From NCBI RefSeq assembly GCF_900187455.1, contig NZ_FYDX01000016.1, positions 1-64,000 of the forward strand: 64,000 nt of DNA. The letters run 5' to 3'. The notes below the pieces were generated by a model that made no database searches, had not been told where the DNA came from, and was given only the letters and a program-made list of their open reading frames with translations. A program made the position numbers and the translations under genes. Positions 51,155-61,363 of the stretch are shown one piece after another. This DNA comes from Pseudomonas sp. Irchel 3E13 (GTDB taxonomy: Bacteria; Pseudomonadota; Gammaproteobacteria; Pseudomonadales; Pseudomonadaceae). The first letter of the stretch is position 1, and each line of letters starts with the position of its first letter.

Positions 51155-54025
51155 ATGACACTCGCATCTGGCTCCGCGAGCGTGCCAATCGAGGCGCGCC
51201 GAGGAATACGCAAGCAGTTCGCCACGCAGCTGGCGGTCGAGCGTACCCGTCTGTTGTATCAAGGTTCTCTGTTGCCAACGCTGTTCATGCTGCTGAACGG
51301 TCTGGTCTGCGCGTGGCTGTTGTGGAGCCCGCAGCGTTACCTGCTGGTGAGCATCTGGGTGGTGTGGCTGATGGCGCTGGTGGCCCTGCGGGTAATCCAG
51401 GTGGCCGCGTTCGATGCCGCCATGCCCGATCGCCAGGCGAAACCCACCTGGCGCCGGATGTTCCTGTTGGGCTCGGCCTTCAGCGGCCTGACGCTCGCCA
51501 GCGCGGCGATCGCGCTTGTCCCTGTGGATAACTTCGTGCAGCAGGCCTGGGTATTCGGCCTGCTCGGTGCCGCGACCCTTTCGGCCAGCGTGGCCTACGC
51601 CGTCAGCCTGCCGGCCTTCCTCAGCTTTTCGCTGCCCTGCCTGTTGCCGCCAATCGCCTTCCTGTTCTGGACCGGTGACCAACAACAGCAGGGTTGGGGT
51701 CTGCTTGGCCTGATTCTGTTGAGTGCGTTGCTGGTGGTGGCCTGGCAGGTCAATCGGCTGATTGAGCACAGCTTGTTGCGGCGCTTCCAGAACCAGGCGC
51801 TGATCGAGCACCTGCAAGCCGCCCACACCCGCAGCGAGCAACTCAACCAGGCACTGGCCGGGGAGGTCGAGCAGCGCCGTGGGGTCGAGGAGCAACTGCG
51901 TGAAGCCCAGACGGGGCTGGAGCACCGCGTGTTCCAGCGCAGCGCCGAGCTGGACGCCGCCAACCAGGCCCTGAGCAAGAGTGAGCAGCGTCTGGCTCAG
52001 GCGCTGGAGGCGAGTGAGCTGGGTCTGTGGGACTGGAACCTGCAAACCGACGAGGTCCATCACACCCAGCTCATGGAGCTGTTCGGCCTCAATCCCGACG
52101 CCGTCAAGGCGATGCTCGTGCATCTCAAGCCGCGCCTGCACCCTGATGACGTGCTTTCACTGAAGCGGACACTGGTGGAGCACCTCAAGGGCCGCACCGA
52201 CGATTACCGCATCGAGTACCGCTTCCGCCACAACCTGGGCCACTGGTGCTGGATCGAAGACCGCGGTCGCGCCGTGGAGCGCGACAGCAGTGGCCGTGTA
52301 ATAAGGATGATCGGCACCCGCCGCGACATCAGCGCGCGCAAGGCGCAGGAAGAACAGCAACGGCTGGCGGCGACGGTCTTCGAAGCGGCCAGTGAAGGGA
52401 TCGCCATTCTCGGCCCGGATTACCAACTGCTGGCGCTCAACCAGGCGTTTTGCCGGATGACCGGTTACAGCCGCGAAGAACTGCTGGGCCGCAACGCCCT
52501 GGAGTTGCCCTGCAGCCTCGATGCGCGGCGGCACTACGGGGCGATCGATCAAGCGCTGGAGCAGCAAGGACGTTGGCAGGGCGAGCTGGTCGAAGCGCGC
52601 AAAGACGGCTCGTTGTACCCGCAGTGGTTGCAACTGAACGGTGTTTTCGACAATCGCGGCAATATCAGCAACGTTGTCGGCTTCTTCAGCGATCTTTCCG
52701 AGCGGCGCGAATCTGAGGAGCGTCTGCGCTACCTCGCCCATTACGACGAACTCACCGGCCTGGCCAACCGAGCGCTATTCCGCCTGCGCCTGCACGAGGC
52801 GGGGCAGCGCCTGCGTACCAGCGGCCGAAGCCTGGTGTTGATGCATATCGACCTGGACCGCTTCAAGCTGCTCAACGACAGCCTTGGCCATGAAGTCGCT
52901 GACCAGTTGCTCAAGCAGATGGCCATGCGCATCGGCAACGCGATGCCCGAGGCCGATACTGTGGCCCGGCTGTCCGGTGACGAATTCGTGGTCCTGTTCG
53001 ATGGCTACAGCAATCTGTCGAGTCTGGTACGGGTCGCCACCCGGCTGTTGGACAAGCTGCGAGTTCCGGTGCGGGTCGACGGTCATGAGCTGGTGATCAG
53101 CGCCTCGGTGGGGATCGCGCTGCTGTCCGACATGACCCTCGAACTGAACCAGTTGGTCAGCCAGGCGAACATGGCCATGCAGCATGCCAAGCACCTTGGC
53201 GGCGACAACTTCCAGTTCTATACCGAGAGCCTGCAGGCCAGCACCCTCGACCGCCTGCAACTGGAAAACCAGCTACGCAAAGCCATCGAGGAGCGGCAAC
53301 TGGAGGTCTACTACCAGCCCAAGGTGTGCCTTGCCAGCGGTCACCTGCACGCCGCCGAGGCGCTCGTGCGCTGGCATCACCCGGCCATGGGGATGGTGCC
53401 GCCGGGGGATTTCATCGGCCTTGCGGAAGAAACCGGACTGATTGCGCCCATGGGCGAATTCGTCTTGCGCCAGGCCTGCTGGCAGGCCTGTGAATGGCAG
53501 CGCCAGGGGCTGGACCCGATTCGCGTGTCGGTGAACCTGTCGGTCTACCAGTTGCGCCAGGGCAAGTTGGTCAGCCTGGTACGGCAGGTGCTTGAGGAAA
53601 CCGGTCTTGAGCCGCATTTGCTTGAGCTGGAGCTGACAGAGAGCCAACTGCTGGACAGTGTCGAACACATCATCGCGATCTTCCGCCAGTTGCATGAGCT
53701 GGGTGTGAAGCTGGCCATCGACGATTTCGGCACGGGCTATTCCTCGCTCAGCTACCTGAAACGCTTCCCGGTGGATTACGTGAAGATCGACCAGACGTTC
53801 ATCCGCGGCCTGAGTGAGGGCAGTGAGGACGCTGCGATCACCCGAGCGATCATTGTCATGGCCCACAGCCTGGACCTGCAGGTGGTGGCCGAGGGCGTGG
53901 AAACCCTTGAACAACTCAAGTTCCTGCGCGAGCAGGGCTGCGACGAGGTCCAGGGCTACCTGATCAGCCGCCCCGTCGAAGCCGCCACGCTGGCGCGGCT
54001 GCTTCAGGAAGACGCGGTCTGGTAG
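51155..54025 (+). CDS. Membrane GGDEF/EAL cyclic-di-GMP protein with PAS domains
   Basis: 956 residues from ATG 51,155; an in-frame ATG at 51,110 is possible and neither has a strong ribosome binding site. Several membrane helices (about 30-210) are followed by a coiled coil, two PAS-type domains (about 280-410 and 415-530), a GGDEF domain and an EAL domain. The GGDEF motif reads SGDEF, a variant that can still be active. The EAL part keeps AAEALVRWHHP, NLSVYQLRQG, LELTES and DDFGTGYSSLSYLKRFPVDYVKID, so phosphodiesterase activity is likely. It is divergent from uvrD. Confidence 0.9.
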   Translation: MTLASGSASVPIEARRGIRKQFATQLAVERTRLLYQGSLLPTLFMLLNGLVCAWLLWSPQRYLLVSIWVVWLMALVALRVIQVAAFDAAMPDRQAKPTWRRMFLLGSAFSGLTLASAAIALVPVDNFVQQAWVFGLLGAATLSASVAYAVSLPAFLSFSLPCLLPPIAFLFWTGDQQQQGWGLLGLILLSALLVVAWQVNRLIEHSLLRRFQNQALIEHLQAAHTRSEQLNQALAGEVEQRRGVEEQLREAQTGLEHRVFQRSAELDAANQALSKSEQRLAQALEASELGLWDWNLQTDEVHHTQLMELFGLNPDAVKAMLVHLKPRLHPDDVLSLKRTLVEHLKGRTDDYRIEYRFRHNLGHWCWIEDRGRAVERDSSGRVIRMIGTRRDISARKAQEEQQRLAATVFEAASEGIAILGPDYQLLALNQAFCRMTGYSREELLGRNALELPCSLDARRHYGAIDQALEQQGRWQGELVEARKDGSLYPQWLQLNGVFDNRGNISNVVGFFSDLSERRESEERLRYLAHYDELTGLANRALFRLRLHEAGQRLRTSGRSLVLMHIDLDRFKLLNDSLGHEVADQLLKQMAMRIGNAMPEADTVARLSGDEFVVLFDGYSNLSSLVRVATRLLDKLRVPVRVDGHELVISASVGIALLSDMTLELNQLVSQANMAMQHAKHLGGDNFQFYTESLQASTLDRLQLENQLRKAIEERQLEVYYQPKVCLASGHLHAAEALVRWHHPAMGMVPPGDFIGLAEETGLIAPMGEFVLRQACWQACEWQRQGLDPIRVSVNLSVYQLRQGKLVSLVRQVLEETGLEPHLLELELTESQLLDSVEHIIAIFRQLHELGVKLAIDDFGTGYSSLSYLKRFPVDYVKIDQTFIRGLSEGSEDAAITRAIIVMAHSLDLQVVAEGVETLEQLKFLREQGCDEVQGYLISRPVEAATLARLLQEDAVW

Positions 54026-54028
54026 GCA

Positions 54029-55471
54029 TCAGCCGTGCCAGGCGCGTCCGTGGCGGGCCAGCAGGCTGTGGGCCTGTTCGGGGCCGTTGGTGCCGGCGTG
54101 GTAAGGGCGCGGTGTCTGGAAGTGCTCCTGCCAGCCATTGAGGATCGGGTCGATCCAGGCCCAAGCCGCCTCTACCTCGTCACGACGCATGAACAGCGTC
54201 GAATCGCCATCCAGCACATCCAGCAGCAGGCGCTCGTATGCCTCCCAGCGCCGTGTCTGGCCGAACACCTGGGCCAGGTTCAGGTTCAGCTCAACCGGTT
54301 CCAGGCGCATGCCCTTGCCCGGTGTCTTGGTCATCATCTGCAAGCTGATGCGCTCGTCCGGCTGTAGCTGGATCAGCAACTGGTTGGCGCGGTCGTCCTC
54401 GAACAGCCGATGTGGCACGGGCTTGAACTGGATGACGATCTGCGACGAGCGCTTGGCCAGCCGCTTGCCGGTGCGCAGGTAGAACGGCACGCCGGCCCAG
54501 CGCCAGTTGTTGATGTGGGCTTCGACGGCGACGAAGGTTTCGGTGTCGCTGTCGTTGTCCACATCCTTCTCGAAGTAATAGGCCGGCACTTCCTGGCCGC
54601 CGATCTTGCCGGCGCTGTACTGGCCGCGCACGGTCTTGTCCTGGACGTCCTGGTCGGTGATTGGCTTGAGGGCGCGAAGGATCTTCACTTTCTCGTCGCG
54701 TACCGCCTCGGCCTCGAACTGCGCCGGCGGCTCCATGGCCACCAGGCAGAGCAGTTGCAACAGGTGGTTCTGCAGCATGTCGCGGGTGGCGCCGGCGCGG
54801 TCGTAGTAGGCGCCGCGATTTTCCACGCCGAGGGTCTCGCAGACGCTGATTTGCACGTGGTCGATCTGGTTGGCGCGCCAGACCGGCTCCAGCAGCGCGT
54901 TGGCGAACCGCAGGGCCATGAGGTTCTGCACGGTTTCCTTGCCCAGGTAGTGGTCGATGCGAAACACCTGGGATTCGTCGAACACTGCGCCAATCGCACT
55001 GTTGATGGCGGTGGCCGATTCCAGCGAGTGGCCGATGGGTTTTTCCAGGACGATGCGCGATTCGCTGTCAACCAAACCGGCAATGTGCAGGTGGGTGACG
55101 ATGGGCACGAACAGGTTGGGCGCGGTGGCGAGGTAGTAGATGCGGGCCAGGCCACCGGGTTCGCCGAGGAAATGCGCCAGGCGACCGAAATCGGCGCTTT
55201 GCGAGGCGTCCATGGAGAAGTAGTCGAGGCGGGTGGAGAAGCGGTGCCAGGTGTCTTCGTCGAAGTCGTTGCGGGCGATCTGGGCGCGGCAACGGCGCTC
55301 TGCAAGTTTTTGAAAACTATTGCGCGGCATGGGGCTTCGGGCCAGCGCGACGATCCTCACCGCAGGGTGCAGGCGAGCCTCGCGAAACAGGTGATAGAGC
55401 GCTGGAAGCAGTTTGTGCAGGGCCAGGTCGCCGGTACCGCCGAAGACCAGAATGTCACAAGGAATAGTCAA
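54029..55471 (-). CDS. zwf: Glucose-6-phosphate 1-dehydrogenase paralogue
   Basis: 480 residues from a TTG at 55,471 (reading MTIPCDILVFGGTGDLALHKLLPALYHL), 10 bases after AGGAG; nearby GTG codons at 55,480 and 55,477 are alternatives. The NADP-binding GGTGDLA, the substrate-binding and catalytic FRIDHYLGKETVQNL and the C-terminal RRDEVEAAWAWIDPI are intact. It makes 6-phosphogluconolactone. No pgl or eda gene is next to it, unlike the main zwf of pseudomonads, so this is the extra copy found beside pyc genes. Confidence 0.92.
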   Translation of the reverse strand: MTIPCDILVFGGTGDLALHKLLPALYHLFREARLHPAVRIVALARSPMPRNSFQKLAERRCRAQIARNDFDEDTWHRFSTRLDYFSMDASQSADFGRLAHFLGEPGGLARIYYLATAPNLFVPIVTHLHIAGLVDSESRIVLEKPIGHSLESATAINSAIGAVFDESQVFRIDHYLGKETVQNLMALRFANALLEPVWRANQIDHVQISVCETLGVENRGAYYDRAGATRDMLQNHLLQLLCLVAMEPPAQFEAEAVRDEKVKILRALKPITDQDVQDKTVRGQYSAGKIGGQEVPAYYFEKDVDNDSDTETFVAVEAHINNWRWAGVPFYLRTGKRLAKRSSQIVIQFKPVPHRLFEDDRANQLLIQLQPDERISLQMMTKTPGKGMRLEPVELNLNLAQVFGQTRRWEAYERLLLDVLDGDSTLFMRRDEVEAAWAWIDPILNGWQEHFQTPRPYHAGTNGPEQAHSLLARHGRAWHG

Positions 55472-55516
55472 TACCACCACACTCCTGATTCGTTTAGCTG
55501 GGCGGTTCGCTGGTCA

Positions 55517-55531
55517 TGTAGTATAACTACA
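55517..55531. promoter_or_regulatory. HexR-like operator between zwf and the RpiR regulator
   Basis: TGTAGTATAACTACA is a perfect palindrome with a three-base centre. It matches the described HexR consensus TGTARTnnnAYTACA and lies 45 bases from each of the divergent start codons. It indicates control of both genes by an RpiR-type regulator that senses a sugar phosphate. Confidence 0.75.
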
Positions 55532-55574
55532 AGATTGCTACAACCGGCCAGCCGATCATAACCGAGTCCCGCCA

Positions 55575-56441
55575 TTGAATCTGTTGCAACACATCGCCCA
55601 GTCGCGCCACCTGCTACGCAAATCGGAACTCAAGGTTGCCGACCACGTATTGCTTGACCCTGCGGCGGTCATGCACAGCTCTATGGCTGACCTGGCGCAC
55701 AACGTTGGCATCAGCGAGCCGACCATCGTGCGCTTCTGCCGGGCGATTGGCTGCTCGGGCTTCCAGGACCTGAAACTCAAGCTGGCGCAGAGCCTCGCGG
55801 CCGGTGCCAGTTTCGGTCAGTTTGCCATCCATGAAGATGACTCGGTCGCCGACTACAGCCTGAAAATCTTCGACACCACCCTGCACACCCTGATGGAAGT
55901 GCGCGAGAACCTCGACGCTCAGGCCCTGCAACGCGCAGTGACCGCCATGGCCCAAGCCCAGCGTGTCGAGTTCTACGGTTTCGGTGCTTCCGGTGCGGTG
56001 GCGGCCGATGCCCAGCACAAGTTCTTCCGCCTGCTGCTCAGCGCGGCGGCGTACTCCGACCCGCACATGCAAGCCATGTCGGCGGTAACCCTCAAGCCCG
56101 GCGACGTGGCGGTGTGCATCTCCCAGTCCGGTCGTTCCAAGGACCTGCTGATCACCGCGAACCTCGTGCGTGAAAGCGGCGCCACGCTCATCACCTTGTG
56201 CCCGAGCCAGACGCCTCTGGCCGAGTTGTCGACGGTCAACCTGGCCATCGATGTCCATGAAGACACCGAAATCTACACCCCGCTGACCTCGCGTATCGCC
56301 CACCTGGTGGTGATCGACGTGCTGGCCATGGGCGTGGCCATGGCCCGCGGGCCGAGCCTGGTCAACCACCTCAAGAGCGTCAAGCGCAGCTTGCGTAGCC
56401 TGCGGTTGTCGCCCAAGTCGCTGAAAAACGTGGAAGATTGA
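55575..56441 (+). CDS. RpiR-family (HexR-like) transcriptional regulator
   Basis: 288 residues from a TTG start. The N-terminal helix-turn-helix domain (about 1-77) has MADLAHNVGISEPTIVRFCRAIGCSGFQDLKLKLAQSL; the SIS sugar-phosphate domain (about 120-260) has YGFGASGAVAADAQHKFFRL and CISQSGRSKDLLITANL. It is very close to HexR in layout. HexR represses zwf and Entner-Doudoroff genes and is released by 2-keto-3-deoxy-6-phosphogluconate. The operator upstream supports autoregulation. Confidence 0.9.
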   Translation: MNLLQHIAQSRHLLRKSELKVADHVLLDPAAVMHSSMADLAHNVGISEPTIVRFCRAIGCSGFQDLKLKLAQSLAAGASFGQFAIHEDDSVADYSLKIFDTTLHTLMEVRENLDAQALQRAVTAMAQAQRVEFYGFGASGAVAADAQHKFFRLLLSAAAYSDPHMQAMSAVTLKPGDVAVCISQSGRSKDLLITANLVRESGATLITLCPSQTPLAELSTVNLAIDVHEDTEIYTPLTSRIAHLVVIDVLAMGVAMARGPSLVNHLKSVKRSLRSLRLSPKSLKNVED

Positions 56442-56445
56442 GCTT

Positions 56446-56522
56446 CAAGCTTCAAGCTATAAGCGGCTGGAAAGCACGTTCCCCCTGCTTTTCTTGCGGC
56501 TTGCAGCTTGTCGCTTGCCACT
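56446..56522. repeat. Intergenic repeat rich in AAGCTTCAAGC-type units
   Basis: GCTTCAAGCTTCAAGCTATAAGC on one side and GGCTTGCAGCTTGTCGCTTGCC on the other form an imperfect inverted structure between two plus-strand genes. This wording is common in Pseudomonas intergenic repeats and could stop or stabilise the regulator transcript. Confidence 0.55.
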
Positions 56523-56612
56523 GCGTTTAACGCCTCTGTCACCCGCTCGCCGTCAAACCGTCAACTTTGCCAGTCAGGCTGAAACTCCCGCACTCGATCA
56601 GGGAGATATGCA

Positions 56613-56831
56613 ATGGCTCGTGAACTCGATGGCTCGTATCAGCCCAGCGCCAAATCCCGTAAACAACAGGAAAAAGACCTGCGCCGCATGGAGTATCGCC
56701 GCGCGATCGAAAGCTACTGCGAGCAGCGCCGCCTGCTCCAGGACATCACCGACTACCCCGACCTGCAAGCCGTCAATCTGTGGCAGGTATCGGCGGCAGA
56801 ACCCCAGAGAAACGCTCAACAAGCGCGCTGA
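56613..56831 (+). CDS. Small basic hypothetical protein
   Basis: 72 residues, with AGGGAGAT before the ATG. It is charged and helical: SRKQQEKDLRRMEYRRAIESYCEQRRLLQDITDYPDL. The pattern of an R-rich helix followed by DYPDL occurs in a family of short Pseudomonas proteins of unknown function. Its 3' end overlaps the end of the converging LysR gene by 59 bases. Confidence 0.7.
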   Translation: MARELDGSYQPSAKSRKQQEKDLRRMEYRRAIESYCEQRRLLQDITDYPDLQAVNLWQVSAAEPQRNAQQAR

Positions 56832-57735
56832 TCTGCACACGTTCGCTGCGAATGAACGCAAGAAACGCCAAGGCCACCGGCGACTGCCGCTTGGCCTTGG
56901 ATTGCACCACGCACCAGCTTCGGTACAGCGGCAGTTCTTCCACCGGCAGCTCGCGCAGCACGCCGGTCGCCAGCTCCATATTCAACGCATGGCGGGTCAG
57001 CAGGGCGATGCCCAGCCCGGCAATCACGCATTCGCGTTGGGCGTCGGCCGAGGCCACTTCCAGCGTCTGGGTGAAGTGCACGCGCTTTTCCTTGAAGTAC
57101 TCCTCGCAGGCCTTGCGGGTGCCGGAGCCTTGCTCACGCACCAGCAGCGTATGCGGCTCCAGATCCTGCAAGCGCAAGCTGTCCAGCTTGCACAGCGGGT
57201 GGTCGGGTGGGGCGACTGCAACGATCGGGTTGTTGAGGAAGGGCAGAAATTCCAGGCCCATGTCCTGCGGGACCATGGACATGATGATGAGGTCGTCACG
57301 GTTGTCGGAAAGGCGCCGGATCGCCTGGGCGCGGTTGACCACCGTGAGCGTCAGGTTGACCTCGGGATGGAGCTTCTTGAACGCCGCGAACAAGTGCGGC
57401 ACGAAGTACTTGGCGCTCGATTCGACTGCCAGCTTCAGTTGGCCCTGCAACGAGCCCTGCATGTCGGAAAGCTGCATGTCGAGGCTTTCCAGGCGGCCGA
57501 AGATGTCCCGGCTGGCGCGCTGCAAGGCCTCGGCGGCTTCGGTGAGGTAGAGTTTCTTGCCGACGTACTCGAACAACGGCTGGCCGACCAGTTCTTCGAG
57601 CTGGCGGATCTGTAGACTAACGGCGGGTTGCGTTAGCGCCATTTCCTCCGCAGCGCGGCTGTAAGAGCGCAAATCGCACACTTCATTGAAGATCTGCAAT
57701 TGACGCAATGTCATACGCATCAATGACTTACGCAT
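56773..57735 (-). CDS. pycR: LysR-family regulator PycR-like
   Basis: 320 residues from ATG 57,733-57,735, with GGGGAT nearby. The winged helix MTLRQLQIFNEVCDLRSYSRAAEEMALTQPAVSLQIRQLEELVG is textbook LysR, of the CbbR-like branch. The effector domain includes HTLLVREQGSGTRKACEEYF. It is divergent from pycA with about 190 bases between; in P. aeruginosa the LysR gene at this place, pycR, controls pyruvate carboxylase and virulence traits. Confidence 0.88.
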   Translation of the reverse strand: MRKSLMRMTLRQLQIFNEVCDLRSYSRAAEEMALTQPAVSLQIRQLEELVGQPLFEYVGKKLYLTEAAEALQRASRDIFGRLESLDMQLSDMQGSLQGQLKLAVESSAKYFVPHLFAAFKKLHPEVNLTLTVVNRAQAIRRLSDNRDDLIIMSMVPQDMGLEFLPFLNNPIVAVAPPDHPLCKLDSLRLQDLEPHTLLVREQGSGTRKACEEYFKEKRVHFTQTLEVASADAQRECVIAGLGIALLTRHALNMELATGVLRELPVEELPLYRSWCVVQSKAKRQSPVALAFLAFIRSERVQISALVERFSGVLPPIPATD

Positions 57736-57924
57736 GTTATCCCCAGCCCTTGGCAAAACCTTGTAACAGCACTATAAGCTTTTGCTAATGGAGCCTCTAA
57801 CAAATATTGATTTTTGTTTATTCACCTACAGCGCTAGGGTGTTTGTGCGACTGGCCAGCTAGCTCTGGTCACGCGCCGACCGGCAGAGCCCGGTTGTTTG
57901 TCCAGCGGCTTTGGGAAGAATCCA

Positions 57925-59340
<1,416 letters not shown>

Positions 59341-59350
59341 GGAACCCATA

Positions 59351-61159
59351 ATGTCCAAGAAAATTTTCGTAACCGACACAATCCTGCGCGACGCCCACCA
59401 GTCCCTGCTGGCCACCCGCATGCGCACCGACGACATGCTGCCGATCTGCGACAAGCTCGACAAGGTCGGCTACTGGTCGCTGGAAGTCTGGGGCGGCGCG
59501 ACCTTCGACGCCTGCGTGCGCTTCCTCAAGGAAGACCCGTGGGAGCGCCTGCGCAAACTGCGCGCGGCGTTGCCCAACACCCGCCTGCAAATGCTCCTGC
59601 GCGGCCAGAACCTGCTGGGCTACCGCCATTACAGCGACGACGTGGTCAAGGCGTTCGTCGCCAAGGCCGCGGTCAACGGCATCGACGTCTTCCGCATCTT
59701 CGACGCGATGAACGACGTGCGTAACCTGCGCGTCGCGATCGAAGCCGTGAAGGCCGCCGGCAAGCACGCCCAGGGCACCATCGCCTACACCACCAGCCCG
59801 GTTCACACCATCGACGCCTTCGTCGCCCAGGCCAAGCAAATGGAAGCCATGGGTTGCGACTCCATCGCGATCAAGGACATGGCCGGCCTGCTGACCCCAT
59901 ACGCCACCGGCGAACTGGTCAAGGCGCTGAAAGCCGAGCAATCGCTGCCAGTGTTCATCCACTCGCATGACACCGCCGGCCTGGCCGCCATGTGCCAGCT
60001 CAAGGCGATCGAGAACGGCGCGGATCACATCGACACCGCCATCTCCAGCTTCGCCTGGGGCACCAGCCACCCGGGTACCGAATCGATGGTCGCTGCGCTC
60101 AAGGGCAGCGAGTTCGACACCGGCCTGGATCTGCAACTGCTGCAGGAAATCGGCCTGTACTTCTACGCAGTGCGTAAGAAATACCACCAGTTCGAAAGCG
60201 AATTCACCTCGGTCGACACCCGTGTTCAGGTCAACCAGGTGCCCGGCGGCATGATTTCCAACCTGGCCAACCAGCTCAAAGAGCAGGGCGCGCTGAACCG
60301 TATGAACGAAGTGCTGGCGGAGATCCCGCGAGTCCGTGAAGACCTCGGCTTCCCGCCGCTGGTCACCCCGACTTCGCAGATCGTTGGCACCCAGGCGTTC
60401 TTCAACGTACTGGCCGGCGAGCGCTACAAGACCATCACCAACGAGGTGAAGCTTTACCTGCAAGGCGGCTACGGCAAGGCGCCGGGCGTGGTCAGCGAGC
60501 AACTGCGTCGCCAGGCCATCGGCAGCGAAGAAGTGATCGACGTGCGTCCGGCGGACCTGCTGAAGCCCGAAATGACCAAGCTGCGCGCGGACATCGGCGG
60601 CCTGGCCAAGTCGGAAGAAGACGTTTTGACCTTCGCCATGTTCCCGGATATCGGGCGCAAATTCCTCGAAGAACGCGAAGCCGGCACCCTGACCCCTGAA
60701 GTGCTGCTGCCGATTCCGGAAGCCGGCGCCGTGGCCTCCGCCAGCGGCGAAGGCGTACCGACCGAGTTCGTCATCGACGTGCACGGCGAGACCTACCGCG
60801 TCGACATCACCGGTGTGGGCGTCAAGGCCGAAGGCAAGCGTCACTTCTACCTGTCCATCGACGGCATGCCGGAAGAAGTGGTGTTCGAACCGCTCAACGA
60901 ATTCGTCGGTGGCGGCGGCAGCAAGCGTAAACAGGCCTCTGCGCCGGGCCATATCAGCACCACCATGCCGGGCAACATCGTCGATGTCCTGGTCAAGGAA
61001 GGCGATACGGTCAAGGCCGGTCAGGCAGTGCTCATCACCGAAGCGATGAAGATGGAAACCGAAGTGCAATCGCCGATCGCCGGCAAGGTCACCGCCATCC
61101 ACGTTGCCAAGGGCGACCGGGTCAACCCGGGCGAAATCCTGATCGAGATCGAGGGCTGA
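59351..61159 (+). CDS. pycB: Pyruvate carboxylase subunit B (carboxyltransferase with biotin domain)
   Basis: 602 residues. The carboxyltransferase domain has TDTILRDAHQSLLATRMRTDDMLP, WGGATFDACVRFLKEDPWERL, KDMAGLLTP and HSHDTAGL. The C-terminal biotinyl domain has EAMKMETEV with the biotinylated Lys at 567, 35 residues from the end. It carboxylates pyruvate to oxaloacetate. It is often annotated as oxaloacetate decarboxylase alpha, but no sodium-pump subunits are nearby and pycA is adjacent, so pyruvate carboxylase is the better call. Confidence 0.95.
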   Translation: MSKKIFVTDTILRDAHQSLLATRMRTDDMLPICDKLDKVGYWSLEVWGGATFDACVRFLKEDPWERLRKLRAALPNTRLQMLLRGQNLLGYRHYSDDVVKAFVAKAAVNGIDVFRIFDAMNDVRNLRVAIEAVKAAGKHAQGTIAYTTSPVHTIDAFVAQAKQMEAMGCDSIAIKDMAGLLTPYATGELVKALKAEQSLPVFIHSHDTAGLAAMCQLKAIENGADHIDTAISSFAWGTSHPGTESMVAALKGSEFDTGLDLQLLQEIGLYFYAVRKKYHQFESEFTSVDTRVQVNQVPGGMISNLANQLKEQGALNRMNEVLAEIPRVREDLGFPPLVTPTSQIVGTQAFFNVLAGERYKTITNEVKLYLQGGYGKAPGVVSEQLRRQAIGSEEVIDVRPADLLKPEMTKLRADIGGLAKSEEDVLTFAMFPDIGRKFLEEREAGTLTPEVLLPIPEAGAVASASGEGVPTEFVIDVHGETYRVDITGVGVKAEGKRHFYLSIDGMPEEVVFEPLNEFVGGGGSKRKQASAPGHISTTMPGNIVDVLVKEGDTVKAGQAVLITEAMKMETEVQSPIAGKVTAIHVAKGDRVNPGEILIEIEG

Positions 61160-61191
61160 TCAAGCCCTCGGCAGTAAACGGTTAACCTCAT

Positions 61192-61217
61192 GGGGAGCGA
61201 ATTGCTCCCCTTTTTTT
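61192..61217 (+). terminator. Terminator of pycAB
   Basis: GGGGAGC (61,192-61,198) and GCTCCCC (61,204-61,210) pair over a five-base loop, followed by seven T residues. Confidence 0.9.
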
Positions 61218-61229
61218 CGATTGGCTATA

Positions 61230-61326
61230 TGCATTTAAATGCAGAGAACCTCAAGAATTCTAAAAATATCTGCACTAAAATGCAGAAATATTACCTGTTA
61301 GGTCTCGGGATTTGCACTATATTGCA
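61230..61326 (+). promoter_or_regulatory. Three evenly spaced TGCA-N6-TGCA boxes before hipA
   Basis: TGCATTTAAATGCA at 61,230-61,243, TGCACTAAAATGCA at 61,271-61,284 and TGCACTATATTGCA at 61,313-61,326. Starts are 41 and 42 bases apart, i.e. about four helical turns, so all face the same side of the DNA. They are most simply read as operators of the Xre-type HipB encoded downstream. Confidence 0.75.
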
Positions 61327-61363
61327 GATCAGTAGTATTCGCTGACAGAGGCCGCCGGAGGCG

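Noticed and set aside
50909..52141. 410-codon minus-strand frame across the uvrD-GGDEF gap
   Set aside because: Gln/His/Leu-rich shadow of the GGDEF/EAL gene without any domain.
59351..61159. Sodium-pumping oxaloacetate decarboxylase alpha
   Set aside because: No beta or gamma membrane subunits nearby and the biotin carboxylase subunit is adjacent, so it is pyruvate carboxylase.
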